A stretch of DNA of 64,000 bases, from the NCBI RefSeq assembly GCF_039543385.1, contig NZ_BAABJQ010000026.1:1-64000 (forward strand). Reading direction: 5' to 3'. This document shows, in pieces, positions 49,331 through 57,851 of the stretch. Both the position numbers and the translations under genes were made by a program. The stretch is from Rugosimonospora acidiphila (GTDB lineage: Bacteria; Actinomycetota; Actinomycetes; Mycobacteriales; Micromonosporaceae). The notes below the pieces were generated by a model that was given only the letters and a program-made list of their open reading frames with translations, did not search any database and was not told where the DNA came from. Every line of letters begins with the position of its first letter. Within the stretch, counting starts at the first letter, position 1.

Positions 49331-49888
49331 GTGCGCATCGCAAAGACCTTCATCTTCGGCGCGGCGGCCGCGGCCGTGGCGGTGGGCTTCACCGCCGCTC
49401 CCGCGGCCGCGGCTCCAACCGCCTCAACGGTGGTCACCTTCGACATCGGTGCCGGCACCCTGGACATCGTCGCTCCCGCGTCGGCGGACCTGGGCACCGG
49501 CTCGCCGGGCGGCACCATCGACGCCGCGCTCGGTCCGGTCACGGTCACCGACGGGCGGGCCTCGGCCGACGCCTCCTGGATCGCCAGCGTGACCTCGACG
49601 AACTTCGTCACGGGTACCGGCACGCCCAGCGAGGTGATCCTGGCGTCCGAAGTGGACTACTGGTCGGGCCCGGCGACGGCGACCACCGGAAACGGTACCT
49701 TCACCCCCGGTCAGCCCACGGCCGCGGACGCGGCACCGCTGGACAACGCCGTCGCGCTGACCGCCTTCACCCACGTCGGCGGCACCGGTAACAACAGCGC
49801 CACCTGGGACCCGACGCTGGTGGTCAACGTGCCGTTGGACAGCGAGGCGGGCACCTACACCGGGACGGTGACGCATTCGGTCGCCTGA
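49331..49888 (+). CDS. Small secreted protein with WxL-like domain
   Basis: A 185-residue exported protein. The signal peptide (basic RIAK, then FIFGAAAAAVAVGFTAAPA) is cleaved near residue 28. Almost the whole mature protein is one beta-rich domain: LDIVAPASADLG, VTVTDGRASADASWIASV, YWSGPATATTGNGTFTP, ATWDPTLVVNVP and a final YTGTVTHSVA. This domain recurs at the C-terminus of the large protein at 50919-52727 with the same order and matching Trp (W83, W159 here). GTG 49331 follows GAGGTAAG. It overlaps the next gene, so both are co-expressed. Confidence 0.85.
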   Translation: MRIAKTFIFGAAAAAVAVGFTAAPAAAAPTASTVVTFDIGAGTLDIVAPASADLGTGSPGGTIDAALGPVTVTDGRASADASWIASVTSTNFVTGTGTPSEVILASEVDYWSGPATATTGNGTFTPGQPTAADAAPLDNAVALTAFTHVGGTGNNSATWDPTLVVNVPLDSEAGTYTGTVTHSVA

Positions 49889-50903
49889 TTACCGGGGCGG
49901 GCGGGCCCTCGCGGCCGCGCTTACCCTGCTGTCCCTCGCTGGCCTGGGCGTTCCCGCCCGGGCCAGCGCCGCGCCGTCGAACTCCGATGGTGGCAGCATC
50001 GGCATCCAACTGCTGGACGCGCCGCTCAGCCGCCGCGATGACCCCCGCGCGCTGCGCTACATCGTCGACCACCTGCCGCCCGGTGCCGTCATCCAGCGCC
50101 ACGTCATGGTCGTGAACAACACGGCCGAGCGGCGCCACCTCGACCTCTACCCGGCCTCGGCGACCATCGCGCAGGGCCAGTTCGTGTTCGGCGCCGGCCG
50201 CGCCGCCAATGAACTGACCTCCTGGATCACGCTCGACCGCGGCGCGGTGGACCTGGACCCGAACGGTGAGGTCGAGGTCACCGTCGACCTGCGGGTGCCG
50301 GCCAACGCGCCGACGGGGGAGCAGTACGCGGTCGTCTGGGCCTCGACGACCTCGGACACCAACCCGGCCAACGCCGTCACCCAGATCAACCGGGTCGGCG
50401 TGCGCGTGTACCTCGACGTCGGTCCCGGCGGCGAGCCGCGCTCCGACTTCTCCATCGGCAAGATCACCCCTGCCCGCGGACCACAGGGCCAGCCGTCGCT
50501 GTTCGTCAACGTCGCCAACACCGGCGGCCGGGCGCTGGACATGAGTGGATCGGTCACCCTCTCCGACGGGCCGGCCGGGGTGCGCGCCGGGCCGTTCGAG
50601 GTGGTCAAGGGCACCACTCTCGCCCCCAAACAGTCCGGCAACGTCACGGTGCGGTTCCCCACCGACCTGCCCGACGGGCCGTGGAAGGCCGTGATCAGCC
50701 TGGAGAGCGGTCTGGTCAAGCACTCCGCGACCGAGCGGATCACCTTCCCGTCGCCCGGCCACCACGGCTCCGCCCACGCGCTGCTGTCCGGGCTGACCGG
50801 TCCCTGGGGACTGTTGGGAATCGCTCTGGTCGGCGGGCTGCTCATCGTGGGCGTCCTCGCGGTCCTGGTGCGCCGGCGCGGTCGGATCGGCCCGAGCCAG
50901 TAG
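49875..50903 (+). CDS. Membrane-anchored exported protein, DUF916/WxL-partner-like
   Basis: About 342 residues. A signal-like stretch (RALAAALTLLSLAGLGV, then ARASA) precedes an Ig-like domain: YIVDHLPPGAVIQRHVMVVN, then NELTSWITLDRGAVDL and VTVDLRVPANAPTGEQYAVV, the pattern of DUF916-type WxL-interacting proteins. A second domain follows (FSIGKITPARG to SLESGLVKHSA). One C-terminal helix (LLGIALVGGLLIVGVLAVLV) and basic tail anchor it. No ATG, GTG or TTG exists in frame before the signal; ATT 49875 overlapping the previous gene by 14 bp is the best start. Confidence 0.78.
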   Translation: MRSPDYRGGRALAAALTLLSLAGLGVPARASAAPSNSDGGSIGIQLLDAPLSRRDDPRALRYIVDHLPPGAVIQRHVMVVNNTAERRHLDLYPASATIAQGQFVFGAGRAANELTSWITLDRGAVDLDPNGEVEVTVDLRVPANAPTGEQYAVVWASTTSDTNPANAVTQINRVGVRVYLDVGPGGEPRSDFSIGKITPARGPQGQPSLFVNVANTGGRALDMSGSVTLSDGPAGVRAGPFEVVKGTTLAPKQSGNVTVRFPTDLPDGPWKAVISLESGLVKHSATERITFPSPGHHGSAHALLSGLTGPWGLLGIALVGGLLIVGVLAVLVRRRGRIGPSQ

Positions 50904-50918
50904 CGCCCAGCCGGGGCC

Positions 50919-52727
50919 CTACGCGACCGAGGTCGTCAGGATGGCCGTGTACTCGCCCGCGATCACCATCGACGGGAGGGTCACCTCGAGCGTCGGGTTC
51001 CAGGACGCGGAGTTCGTGCTGCCCTGGCCGGACCACCCGGCCGCGAACTGCTCATCGCTCAGCACGGCGGCGGGCTGCGGGATGAAGGTGCCGACCCCGG
51101 TGGTCTGCAGCGCCGGGCCGGACGAGTAGACCACGTCGATGCCCGGGATGGTCTCCGCCGGGGAGCCGCCGCCGGTGGTGAAGTCGGTGATGGACACGGT
51201 AGCGGTCCAGAACCCGGACGCCGGACCGCGGTCGTCGGACACCATCATCACGCCGAGCTGCCCGGTCGTCGATCCGCTCGCCGAGTCGACCGGGTCGAAC
51301 ACGGCCGCCCCCGGCACGACGATGCTGAGTCCCGCCAGCGGGTTGATGAGCAGGCTGATCATCTGGCTCGCGCCGCGGTTGAACGCATCGGTGACGGTGA
51401 CCGTGACCGGGAAGGTGCCCGCGTCGGTGGGTGTCCCGGACAGCAGCCCGGTGACCGGGTTGAGGCTCAGCCCGGCCGGCAGCGTCCCGGAAGTGACCGA
51501 CCAGGCGAACGGCGCCGTCCCCCCGGTGACTGTGAGCTGATCGGAGAAGAAATCGTAGGCCTTGCCCACCGGCGGCGGCGGGATCGACAGGCTGGGGCCT
51601 GCGACGATGACCAGCACGACCGGTTCGAGGGCGCTGACCGTGCTGGCGTCGACGACCCTGACCGTGAACGAGAACGTCCCCGCCACGCTCGGCGTGCCCG
51701 ACAGCAGACCGGTGGTCGGGTTGAGGCTCAGCCCGGCCGGCAGCGCCCCGGCGCTGATCGACCAGGCGAACGGCGCCGTGCCCCCGGTGACGGCCAGCTG
51801 GTCGCTGTACGCGGCGCCGACCTCTCCCGGGCTCGGTGCCGGAAACGACAGGCTGGGCAGGGGGTTCGGGGTCACCGGGCCCGAGGAGGCGGAGGCCGGG
51901 CCGGTGCCGGCGGCGTTGATCGCGGCTACCTGGAACGTGTACGCGGTGCCGGCGGTCAGCCCGGTGACCGTCTGAGTGGTCGGGCTGCTGAGAAACAGCC
52001 TCGCCGTCTGAGCGACCCCGCCGATGAAGGGCCTGATCTGGTAGCTGGTGATCGCCGAGCCGCCATCGGACGGCGCTGTCCAACTGATCACCGCGGCGCC
52101 GCTTCCGGGGCCGACCGAGGTGATGGTCGGCGCGCCCGGCAGCGTGTACGGGATGACCGTGTTGGACGGCGGGCTGTTCGGCCCCGTACCGAGCAGGTTG
52201 GTGGCGGCCACGAGGAAGGTGTACGGCGTCATCGGGGTCAGTCCGGTCAGGGTGCGGGTGGTGGTCGAGGTGTCGAAGGTCTGCGCCGTCTGGGCCACGC
52301 CGTTGCGCACCGGAGTGATGACGTACGACAGCAGGGGCAGGCCGTTGGTGCCCGGCGCGACCCAGGTGACGGTGGCACCGTTCGCCCGCGCGACCGCGGT
52401 CGGCGCGGCAGGGGTGAGCGGCGGCCCCAGCAGCGGCACGACGACCCGGCCGCGCCCCGGGGTTGGTTGGGCGGTTGGCCGGGTGGTCGGCTGGGCGGTT
52501 GGCTGGGTGGTCGGCCCGGGGGTTGGCCGGGCGGTGGGCCCGGGGGTTGGCCGGGCGGTTGGCGGCGGGGTCGCGACGGTGGTGTTCGACGGTGGCGCCG
52601 GGGCGATGGTGGCGGTGACCGCGGCGCCGGCGACCGCCCGATCGGTCATGCCCAGCAGCGTCACGGCGGTCAACCCGAGCACTACCACGATGGCGCGCGG
52701 CGCACGCGGACGGCGCGAGGCTGACAT
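50919..52727 (-). CDS. Large secreted multidomain protein with C-terminal WxL-like domain
   Basis: A 602-residue exported protein. Signal peptide (IVVVLGLTAVTLLGM, cleaved near residue 34), a Pro/Thr stalk of repeats (PTARPTPGPT, residues 45-95), two fibronectin type III domains (about 105-192 and 197-285), two putative Ig domains of the He_PIG type (290-376 and 378-463; both carry TGGTAPFAWS and LPAGLSLNP) and the WxL-like domain (465-602; W507, W576, SSGPALQTTGVGTF, ASWNPTLEVTLP). No sorting motif or membrane helix. ATG 52727 has GGAAGGGAG. It converges on the DUF916-like gene. Confidence 0.85.
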   Translation of the reverse strand: MSASRRPRAPRAIVVVLGLTAVTLLGMTDRAVAGAAVTATIAPAPPSNTTVATPPPTARPTPGPTARPTPGPTTQPTAQPTTRPTAQPTPGRGRVVVPLLGPPLTPAAPTAVARANGATVTWVAPGTNGLPLLSYVITPVRNGVAQTAQTFDTSTTTRTLTGLTPMTPYTFLVAATNLLGTGPNSPPSNTVIPYTLPGAPTITSVGPGSGAAVISWTAPSDGGSAITSYQIRPFIGGVAQTARLFLSSPTTQTVTGLTAGTAYTFQVAAINAAGTGPASASSGPVTPNPLPSLSFPAPSPGEVGAAYSDQLAVTGGTAPFAWSISAGALPAGLSLNPTTGLLSGTPSVAGTFSFTVRVVDASTVSALEPVVLVIVAGPSLSIPPPPVGKAYDFFSDQLTVTGGTAPFAWSVTSGTLPAGLSLNPVTGLLSGTPTDAGTFPVTVTVTDAFNRGASQMISLLINPLAGLSIVVPGAAVFDPVDSASGSTTGQLGVMMVSDDRGPASGFWTATVSITDFTTGGGSPAETIPGIDVVYSSGPALQTTGVGTFIPQPAAVLSDEQFAAGWSGQGSTNSASWNPTLEVTLPSMVIAGEYTAILTTSVA

Positions 52728-52988
52728 CCCGCTCCCTTCCGTACCCCCGGCGCCGCCCGGGTGAGGGGTCCTCACCACCCGGGCCGCGAGTCCCGCCGCG
52801 AGAATATCCCCCCAATCAGGGGATTTGGGGCCGATCACTGGAAATCGCTGCCCGGCGCGGGGGATCTCGTGATAGGTGCGCCCGGCGCGGGCCGACGGCC
52901 CCGAGGCCAGAGCGGTGGGCCGTCCGTCATGATCGCGACAGCCCGACGGTCGTCGGTTCCGGCGCCGTCGGAGTGCCCTGCCCTCCGG

Positions 52989-54176
52989 CTACGGCCGGTC
53001 TCCCCGGGGCGCGGTCGGATCGGTCGGGTGCCGGTACGCGTGCCTCGCGTCGAAGCCGACGACGGCGGCGAGGACCACGGCGACGGCGACGGCCGCGAAC
53101 AGCGACGGCACGAACAGCAGCGGTGCCGCCAGCCCGAGCAGCGCGAGTAGGGCGATCGGTCGGTCCAGCGAGATCCGGTCGAAGACCGTCTGTTCGAGGC
53201 GGGCCCGTCCCAGGACGAACAGTGCGGGCCCGCCGAGGAGCACGGCGACCCACGCCGGATGGCTGTGGCCGAACGGTTGGCTGATGATGAGCTCGTCGCC
53301 GACCGCGGTGACGAGGATGCCGGCCACCATCGCCACGTGGGCGAGTGTCATGGGACGGGTCAGCCGCACGGGATCGGAGGCGGCGGCGATCGCTTCGTGC
53401 AGTCGTTCCCCGGCTCGGTAGACGTAGATCCTCCAGAACAGGGTGGTGGTGAGGATCGAGACCGCGAAGGCGCCGGTCCGTGCCGCGGTGGGGTCGGCAC
53501 GGGTGAAGCTGAGCCCCGTGATGAGGATCAGCTCGCCGAGGGCGATGATGAGAATCTGGCGGTGGCGCTCCGCCAGATGCTCGGCGGCGACCGGCCAGTC
53601 GGGTGCGGTCACCCGCCCGAGCCGCGGGATGGGGTACCGGAGCGCGAACGCGGCGTAGTCGACGGCCGCGGCGAGGGACCACAGCGCCTCGCGTGGGGCG
53701 CCGCCGGTGACCCCGCCGGTGAGCCAGAGGGCGGCGGTGCCGGAGGACCAGGCGAGCAGCCGCCAGCCGGTGCCCCTCTCCGGTTGCGGCAGGGCGGCGG
53801 TGACGAAGAGCGTCACCCCGAGGTGAAGCGCGGCCAGGACGCTCGCGAACACCATCCCGCGCTCGCCGAAGGCGGCGCTCAGCACGGCCGCCAGCGCGAG
53901 ACTGGCGACCATGATGCCCAGCACGACCACCTGAACCACGGGACGGCGAGGATCCAACCGGTTCGTCAGCCAGACCGTGACGGTCCAGACCCACCACACC
54001 GCCAGGAACAGCACCAGGGTCTGGTAGGCCCCAGCCCAGGTCAGGTTCGAGATCAGCTCCCGGGACAGCTGGGTGAGCGCGAAGACGAACGCCAGGTCGA
54101 AGAACAGCTCCAGCAGCGACACCGGCGCTCGTTCCACGGGTACCCGCAGCAGCCCACCCGGGTCCTCGTCCCCCAT
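52989..54176 (-). CDS. LtrA-family membrane protein, second copy
   Basis: A 395-residue membrane protein with ten or so helices. LLELFFDLAFVFALTQLSREL, VWWVWTVTVWLTNRLDPRR, AEHLAERHRQILIIALGEL and FWRIYVYRAGERL follow the LtrA pattern. Identity to the copy at 24259-25437 is low by eye, so this is an old paralogue. ATG 54176 (GTG 54188 possible). Function unknown. Confidence 0.9.
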   Translation of the reverse strand: MGDEDPGGLLRVPVERAPVSLLELFFDLAFVFALTQLSRELISNLTWAGAYQTLVLFLAVWWVWTVTVWLTNRLDPRRPVVQVVVLGIMVASLALAAVLSAAFGERGMVFASVLAALHLGVTLFVTAALPQPERGTGWRLLAWSSGTAALWLTGGVTGGAPREALWSLAAAVDYAAFALRYPIPRLGRVTAPDWPVAAEHLAERHRQILIIALGELILITGLSFTRADPTAARTGAFAVSILTTTLFWRIYVYRAGERLHEAIAAASDPVRLTRPMTLAHVAMVAGILVTAVGDELIISQPFGHSHPAWVAVLLGGPALFVLGRARLEQTVFDRISLDRPIALLALLGLAAPLLFVPSLFAAVAVAVVLAAVVGFDARHAYRHPTDPTAPRGDRP

Positions 54177-54282
54177 CACCTGTCCCACTGGGCCGAGCGT
54201 GCCGGCGGGTCGTGTCGTGTCTCGACCCGGGCGGCGCGGCGGATTCGGCGCCGTGCCGCCCGGGTCGGCGGCTACCAGTCGA

Positions 54283-54729
54283 TTATCCGCCGGCGGCGCC
54301 GGTTGAGGGCCGTTCCGGTCCGCGCCGCTGGCGCCGCCTGGCGTCCCGAATCAGGGTCAGCGCGATGACGAGCAGCCCGAGCAGCGCGACGACGGCATTG
54401 CCGCCGGTCAGCAGCACGGCCTCACCCGGGCCGGCGTGGTCGAGGTGGGTCAGGTGGAACAGGAAGTGCGGGATGGCGAAGGCGGAGAACGCCGCGGCCG
54501 CCGGAATGGTGAGCCCGGCCCGGGGCACGGCGAGGGCGATGCCGAGGACGACGGCGATGCCGAGGGTGGCTCCGCCGAAGTCCCGCGCGTAGTGCTCGCT
54601 GAACGGCGGGGTGAGGGAGACGGTCGGGAAGTTGGTGTAGAAGTTCTCGGGGAAGACCTGGTTCCAGAACCCGACGACGAGTTCGTCGAGGAAGACGATG
54701 GCCAGTGCGATCCGGATCAGCGCGGTCAT
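54283..54729 (-). CDS. Small four-helix membrane protein in the second ECF41-type module
   Basis: A 148-residue protein with four hydrophobic helices (IRIALAIVFLDELVVGF, LGIAVVLGIALAV, IPAAAAFSAFAIPHFLFHL, AVVALLGLLVIALTLI). It is not firmly placed in a family. ATG 54729 overlaps the stop of the NmrA-like gene by 4 bp, so they are translated together. Confidence 0.75.
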   Translation of the reverse strand: MTALIRIALAIVFLDELVVGFWNQVFPENFYTNFPTVSLTPPFSEHYARDFGGATLGIAVVLGIALAVPRAGLTIPAAAAFSAFAIPHFLFHLTHLDHAGPGEAVLLTGGNAVVALLGLLVIALTLIRDARRRQRRGPERPSTGAAGG

Positions 54730-55490
54730 CGAGCCCACCTGGTGGTGCGCCGGGCCGCCGGGCTGGCCAGCCACTGGTCGAAGGTCTGCGTACCCCTGGG
54801 GCCGTGGCCGGTGGGTAGCAGGCCACCCGCGGCCACGGTCCGACCCAGGGCTCCCGGCACGCGGACGGGCAGCACGACGCGGTGGCGGCGACGGGCGCGT
54901 AGCAGGCGGCGGGCCAGGTCCGGCATCCTCAGCTGGTGCGGCCCGGCGATGTCCGGCACCAACCCGGCCGGATCCGCCATGGCGAGGTCGACCAGGCACC
55001 GGGCGACCTCATGCGCCGCGATCGGCTGGGTGAGCAGTGCGGGCACCACCGCGATCGGCCCGGGGTAGGCGACCAGCTGCGCGGCGAACTCGTAGAACTG
55101 GGTCGAGCGGAGCACCGTCGCGGGCACCGCGCCGTCCAGCACCAGCGCCTCCTGGCGCCGCTTTCCCGCGTAGTAGCCGAGATTCACCCGATCGATGCCG
55201 ACCACCGACAGGGCGACGTGGTGCCGCACCCCGGCGCGCCGGCCGGCCGCGAGCAGGTTGCCCGTCGCCGTGCCGAAGAACGTCTCCGATCTCTTCCGGC
55301 TGCTCGTCGACGTGTTGCTCACGTCGATGATGACCGCCGCACCGGTCAGCGCCTCGTCCAACCCGAGGCCGCGAATCAGGTCCACGCCGGTGGAACGGGC
55401 GAGGATGACGGGTTCGTGGCCGGCGGTCCGTACGGCATCGACGACGAACCTTCCGATCCAGCCGGTCCCGCCGGCTACCGCGATACGCAC
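54726..55490 (-). CDS. NmrA-like NAD(P)H-binding protein (second ECF41-type module)
   Basis: A 254-residue atypical SDR: IAVAGGTGWIGRFVVDAV, DVSNTSTSS, HHVALSVVGIDRVNLGYYAGKRRQEALV (in parts) and VLRSTQFYEFAAQLV. It has the same layout as the protein at 47908-48642. GTG 55490 follows GGGAGGTGG. Divergent from the truncated ECF41 sigma gene, the standard ECF41 context. An inverted repeat GTCAC-N6-GTGAC lies upstream (55519-55534). Confidence 0.85.
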   Translation of the reverse strand: MRIAVAGGTGWIGRFVVDAVRTAGHEPVILARSTGVDLIRGLGLDEALTGAAVIIDVSNTSTSSRKRSETFFGTATGNLLAAGRRAGVRHHVALSVVGIDRVNLGYYAGKRRQEALVLDGAVPATVLRSTQFYEFAAQLVAYPGPIAVVPALLTQPIAAHEVARCLVDLAMADPAGLVPDIAGPHQLRMPDLARRLLRARRRHRVVLPVRVPGALGRTVAAGGLLPTGHGPRGTQTFDQWLASPAARRTTRWAR

Positions 55491-55553
55491 CGAACCACCT
55501 CCCGATCCGCGTTCGTGGTCACGCCACCGTGACGCGTCGTCCGGTCCGGCCGG

Positions 55554-56183
55554 GTGGAGGGGGGAATCAACCGCTGTGCTGTCACCGATGGTCCTATCTA
55601 TCCATTGTTCGGCGGCGACGCCGGGACGCCACCCCGCGCCGTGCTGCTCCTGCTGGAACGGCTCACCCCGACCGAGCGCGCGGTGTACGTGCTGCGCGAG
55701 GCGTTCGACTACCCGTTCCGGCGCATCGGCGAGGTGCTCGGCACCAGCGAAGTCAACGCGCGGCAGCTCGGCCGGCGCGCCCGCACGCACCTGGCCCAGG
55801 AGCGGCACGATCCGGTCGCCCGCGCCGACCACGTCCGGCTGCTGCGCGCCTTCCTCGCCGCCGCCCGATCCGGCGACCTGCCCCAGTTGGAGAGGCTGCT
55901 CGCCGAGACGGCCGTGTCCTACGCCGACGGCGGCGGAGCCGTCCGGGCCGCTCCGGCACCCGTCGTCGGGCGCGACAACGTCGCGCACTACCTGCTGGGG
56001 CTGATCCGCAAGTTCGGCCGCGATCTCGCGCTGGAGATCGTCGAGTCCAACGGCGAGGCGGCGAGCCTCGTCTCGCGGGCCGGTACGACGCTCGGGCTGG
56101 TCACCATCGACGCCACACCCGCGGGGATCGAACGAGTGCTGATCATCCTCAACCCGGGAAAGCTGACCCGGTTTCAGCGATGA
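55554..56183 (+). CDS. ECF41-type sigma factor lacking region 2 (truncated)
   Basis: A 209-residue product. It retains region 4 (LLLLERLTPTERAVYVLREAFDYPF in parts, then IGEVLGTSEVNARQLGRRAR) and the SnoaL-like C-terminal domain (SYADGGGAVRAAPAPVVGRDNV, LNPGKLTRF). The roughly 90 residues of region 2 that bind core polymerase and the -10 element are missing, and the upstream DNA is occupied by the divergent NmrA-like gene. GTG 55554 is the only reasonable start. Either a pseudogene or a non-canonical regulator that keeps only -35 binding. Confidence 0.8.
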   Translation: MEGGINRCAVTDGPIYPLFGGDAGTPPRAVLLLLERLTPTERAVYVLREAFDYPFRRIGEVLGTSEVNARQLGRRARTHLAQERHDPVARADHVRLLRAFLAAARSGDLPQLERLLAETAVSYADGGGAVRAAPAPVVGRDNVAHYLLGLIRKFGRDLALEIVESNGEAASLVSRAGTTLGLVTIDATPAGIERVLIILNPGKLTRFQR

Positions 56184-56271
56184 GCGTCGCCGACCGGCCG
56201 CCCGGGTCATCGCCGAGCCCGCCGCCGTTGCTGCCCGGGTGAGATTGCCGCCCGGGTGAGATCGTTGGCGG

Positions 56272-57723
56272 GTGGTGGAGTCACTCGACCTGCATCTGGA
56301 GTTCGACCGGAGTGCGGGTCTGCCGGGGCGTTCGCTCGAGAGCGCGCTACGGGAGAGCATCCGGACCGGCCGGCTGCCGGCCGGCTCGCGCCTGCCCGGC
56401 AGCCGCAGCCTGGCGGCCGACCTGGGCCTGGCCCGGGGCACGGTGGTGGGGGCGTACGCGCAGCTGGTGGCGGAGGGCTGGCTGGTCTCGGAGCCCGGGT
56501 CGGGCACCCGGGTCGCGGACGACCGGTCCGGGTCGTTGCGTGGTGCCGGCCGCGCCGAGCCAGACCGGTCGCGGGTGCCCCAGGATCCGCCCGGCTCGCG
56601 CCGGAGAACGCGGTCGCCCGCGGCGTCCGGTCCGGTGATCGAGTTGCGGCCGGGCATTCCCGATCTCGGTTCGTTCCCGCGAACGGTCTGGGCCGGCAGT
56701 GTCCGCCGGGCGCTGGCGACCGCGTCGCACGGCACGCTGGACTACCCCGAGCCGGCGGGGCTGCCCGCCCTGCGGGCGGCGGTGGCGGGCTACCTCGCGC
56801 GTACCCGAGGGGTGCTCTGCGATCCGGACGGAGTGGTGATCACGGCCGGCTTCACCCAGGGACTCTGGCTGCTGGCACGGGCGCTGCACCGCCGCGGCGC
56901 ACGCCGGATCGCCACCGAGAACCCGGGCCTGGCCCGCCACCGGGTGGTGCTGTCCGCCGCGGGCCTGACGGTCAGCCCGCTGGCGGTCGGCGCGGACGGG
57001 GCCGACCCGGACCAGGCGGCGGGGCAGGCCGTGCTGCTCACCCCGGCGCACCAGCATCCGACCGGGGTGGTGCTCGCTCCGCAACACCGGTACCGGTTCA
57101 TCGCCTGGGCGCGCCAGCGGGACGCGTTTTTGATCGAGGACGACTACGACGGCGAGTTCCGCTACGACCAGCGGCCGGTCGGCGCGATGCAGGCGCTGGC
57201 ACCGGAGCGGGTCGTGTACGCCGGTAGCACGAGCAAGTCGCTGGCGCCGGGCGTACGCCTGGGCTGGTTCGTCGTGCCCGAGCCGTTGCGCCGCGACCTG
57301 GCGGAGGTGATCGTGGAGGCCGGCGCCGCGGTCTCCGCGATCGACCAGCTCGCGATGGCCGACCTGCTCACCCACGGGGACTACGACCGGCACGTCCGGC
57401 GCATGCGGCTGATCTACCGGCGCCGCCGGGCCGAGTTGGCCGACCGCCTGGCCGAGGCGACCAGCACCCCGCTGGAGGGCATCGCGGCCGGCATGCACGC
57501 GCTGCTGCCGCTGGCCTCGGTGGCACAGGAGCGCCGGCTGATCCAGGCGGGGCGCCGCCGGGGCCTGCACCTCAATGGGCTGCACGGCAACGGTTACTGG
57601 CACGATCCGGCGGATGAGGGGCAGCCGGCGGCCCTGATCATCGGGTACGCGGCGCCGCCGTCGCACGCCTGGGGAGCGGCGCTGACCGGGCTGGGTGAAC
57701 TGGTCCATCGGATCGGCCATTAA
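56272..57723 (+). CDS. MocR/PdxR-type regulator (GntR HTH fused to aminotransferase domain)
   Basis: A 483-residue regulator. Residues 15-80 form a GntR winged helix (LESALRESIRTGRLPAGSRL, LGLARGTVVGAYAQLVAEGW). From about residue 120 the fold is class I aminotransferase: GFTQGLWLLARAL, EDDYDGEFRYD, and YAGSTSKSLAPGVRLGW with the PLP Lys. Members use PLP or an amino compound as signal. GTG 56272 or the next GTG codon starts it. Followed by direct TGGTCC repeats and an epimerase gene, its probable targets. Confidence 0.9.
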   Translation: MVESLDLHLEFDRSAGLPGRSLESALRESIRTGRLPAGSRLPGSRSLAADLGLARGTVVGAYAQLVAEGWLVSEPGSGTRVADDRSGSLRGAGRAEPDRSRVPQDPPGSRRRTRSPAASGPVIELRPGIPDLGSFPRTVWAGSVRRALATASHGTLDYPEPAGLPALRAAVAGYLARTRGVLCDPDGVVITAGFTQGLWLLARALHRRGARRIATENPGLARHRVVLSAAGLTVSPLAVGADGADPDQAAGQAVLLTPAHQHPTGVVLAPQHRYRFIAWARQRDAFLIEDDYDGEFRYDQRPVGAMQALAPERVVYAGSTSKSLAPGVRLGWFVVPEPLRRDLAEVIVEAGAAVSAIDQLAMADLLTHGDYDRHVRRMRLIYRRRRAELADRLAEATSTPLEGIAAGMHALLPLASVAQERRLIQAGRRRGLHLNGLHGNGYWHDPADEGQPAALIIGYAAPPSHAWGAALTGLGELVHRIGH

Positions 57724-57748
57724 GTGGTCCATTAGGTTGGTCCGGACC
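57724..57748 (+). promoter_or_regulatory. Candidate MocR-binding site: direct TGGTCC repeats
   Basis: TGGTCC at 57725-57730 and 57738-57743 are direct repeats with 13-bp periodicity; the second lies in a GGTCCGGACC palindrome. MocR regulators usually bind direct repeats. The site lies between the MocR stop and the epimerase gene. Confidence 0.45.
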
Positions 57749-57764
57749 GGGATACCTTCGAATC

Positions 57765-57836
57765 ATGAAGATCGGGAACGTCGGTCCCGAGGAACTCGAA
57801 CAGCGCAAGGACCGCCGGGCCCCCCGGCCGAGTTGA
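57765..57836 (+). CDS. Possible 23-codon leader or remnant ORF
   Basis: ATG at 57765 opens a 23-codon frame reading MKIGNVGPEELEQRKDRR and ends TGA 15 bases before the epimerase ATG. It has no obvious ribosome site. It may be a leader peptide or the trimmed end of a lost gene. Confidence 0.25.
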   Translation: MKIGNVGPEELEQRKDRRAPRPS

Positions 57837-57851
57837 CGAGGGAACACAGTC

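Noticed and set aside
55577..55610. TGTCACC near the truncated sigma start as an ECF41 promoter
   Set aside because: One base off the -35 and no CGTC or GGTC at 16 bases downstream.
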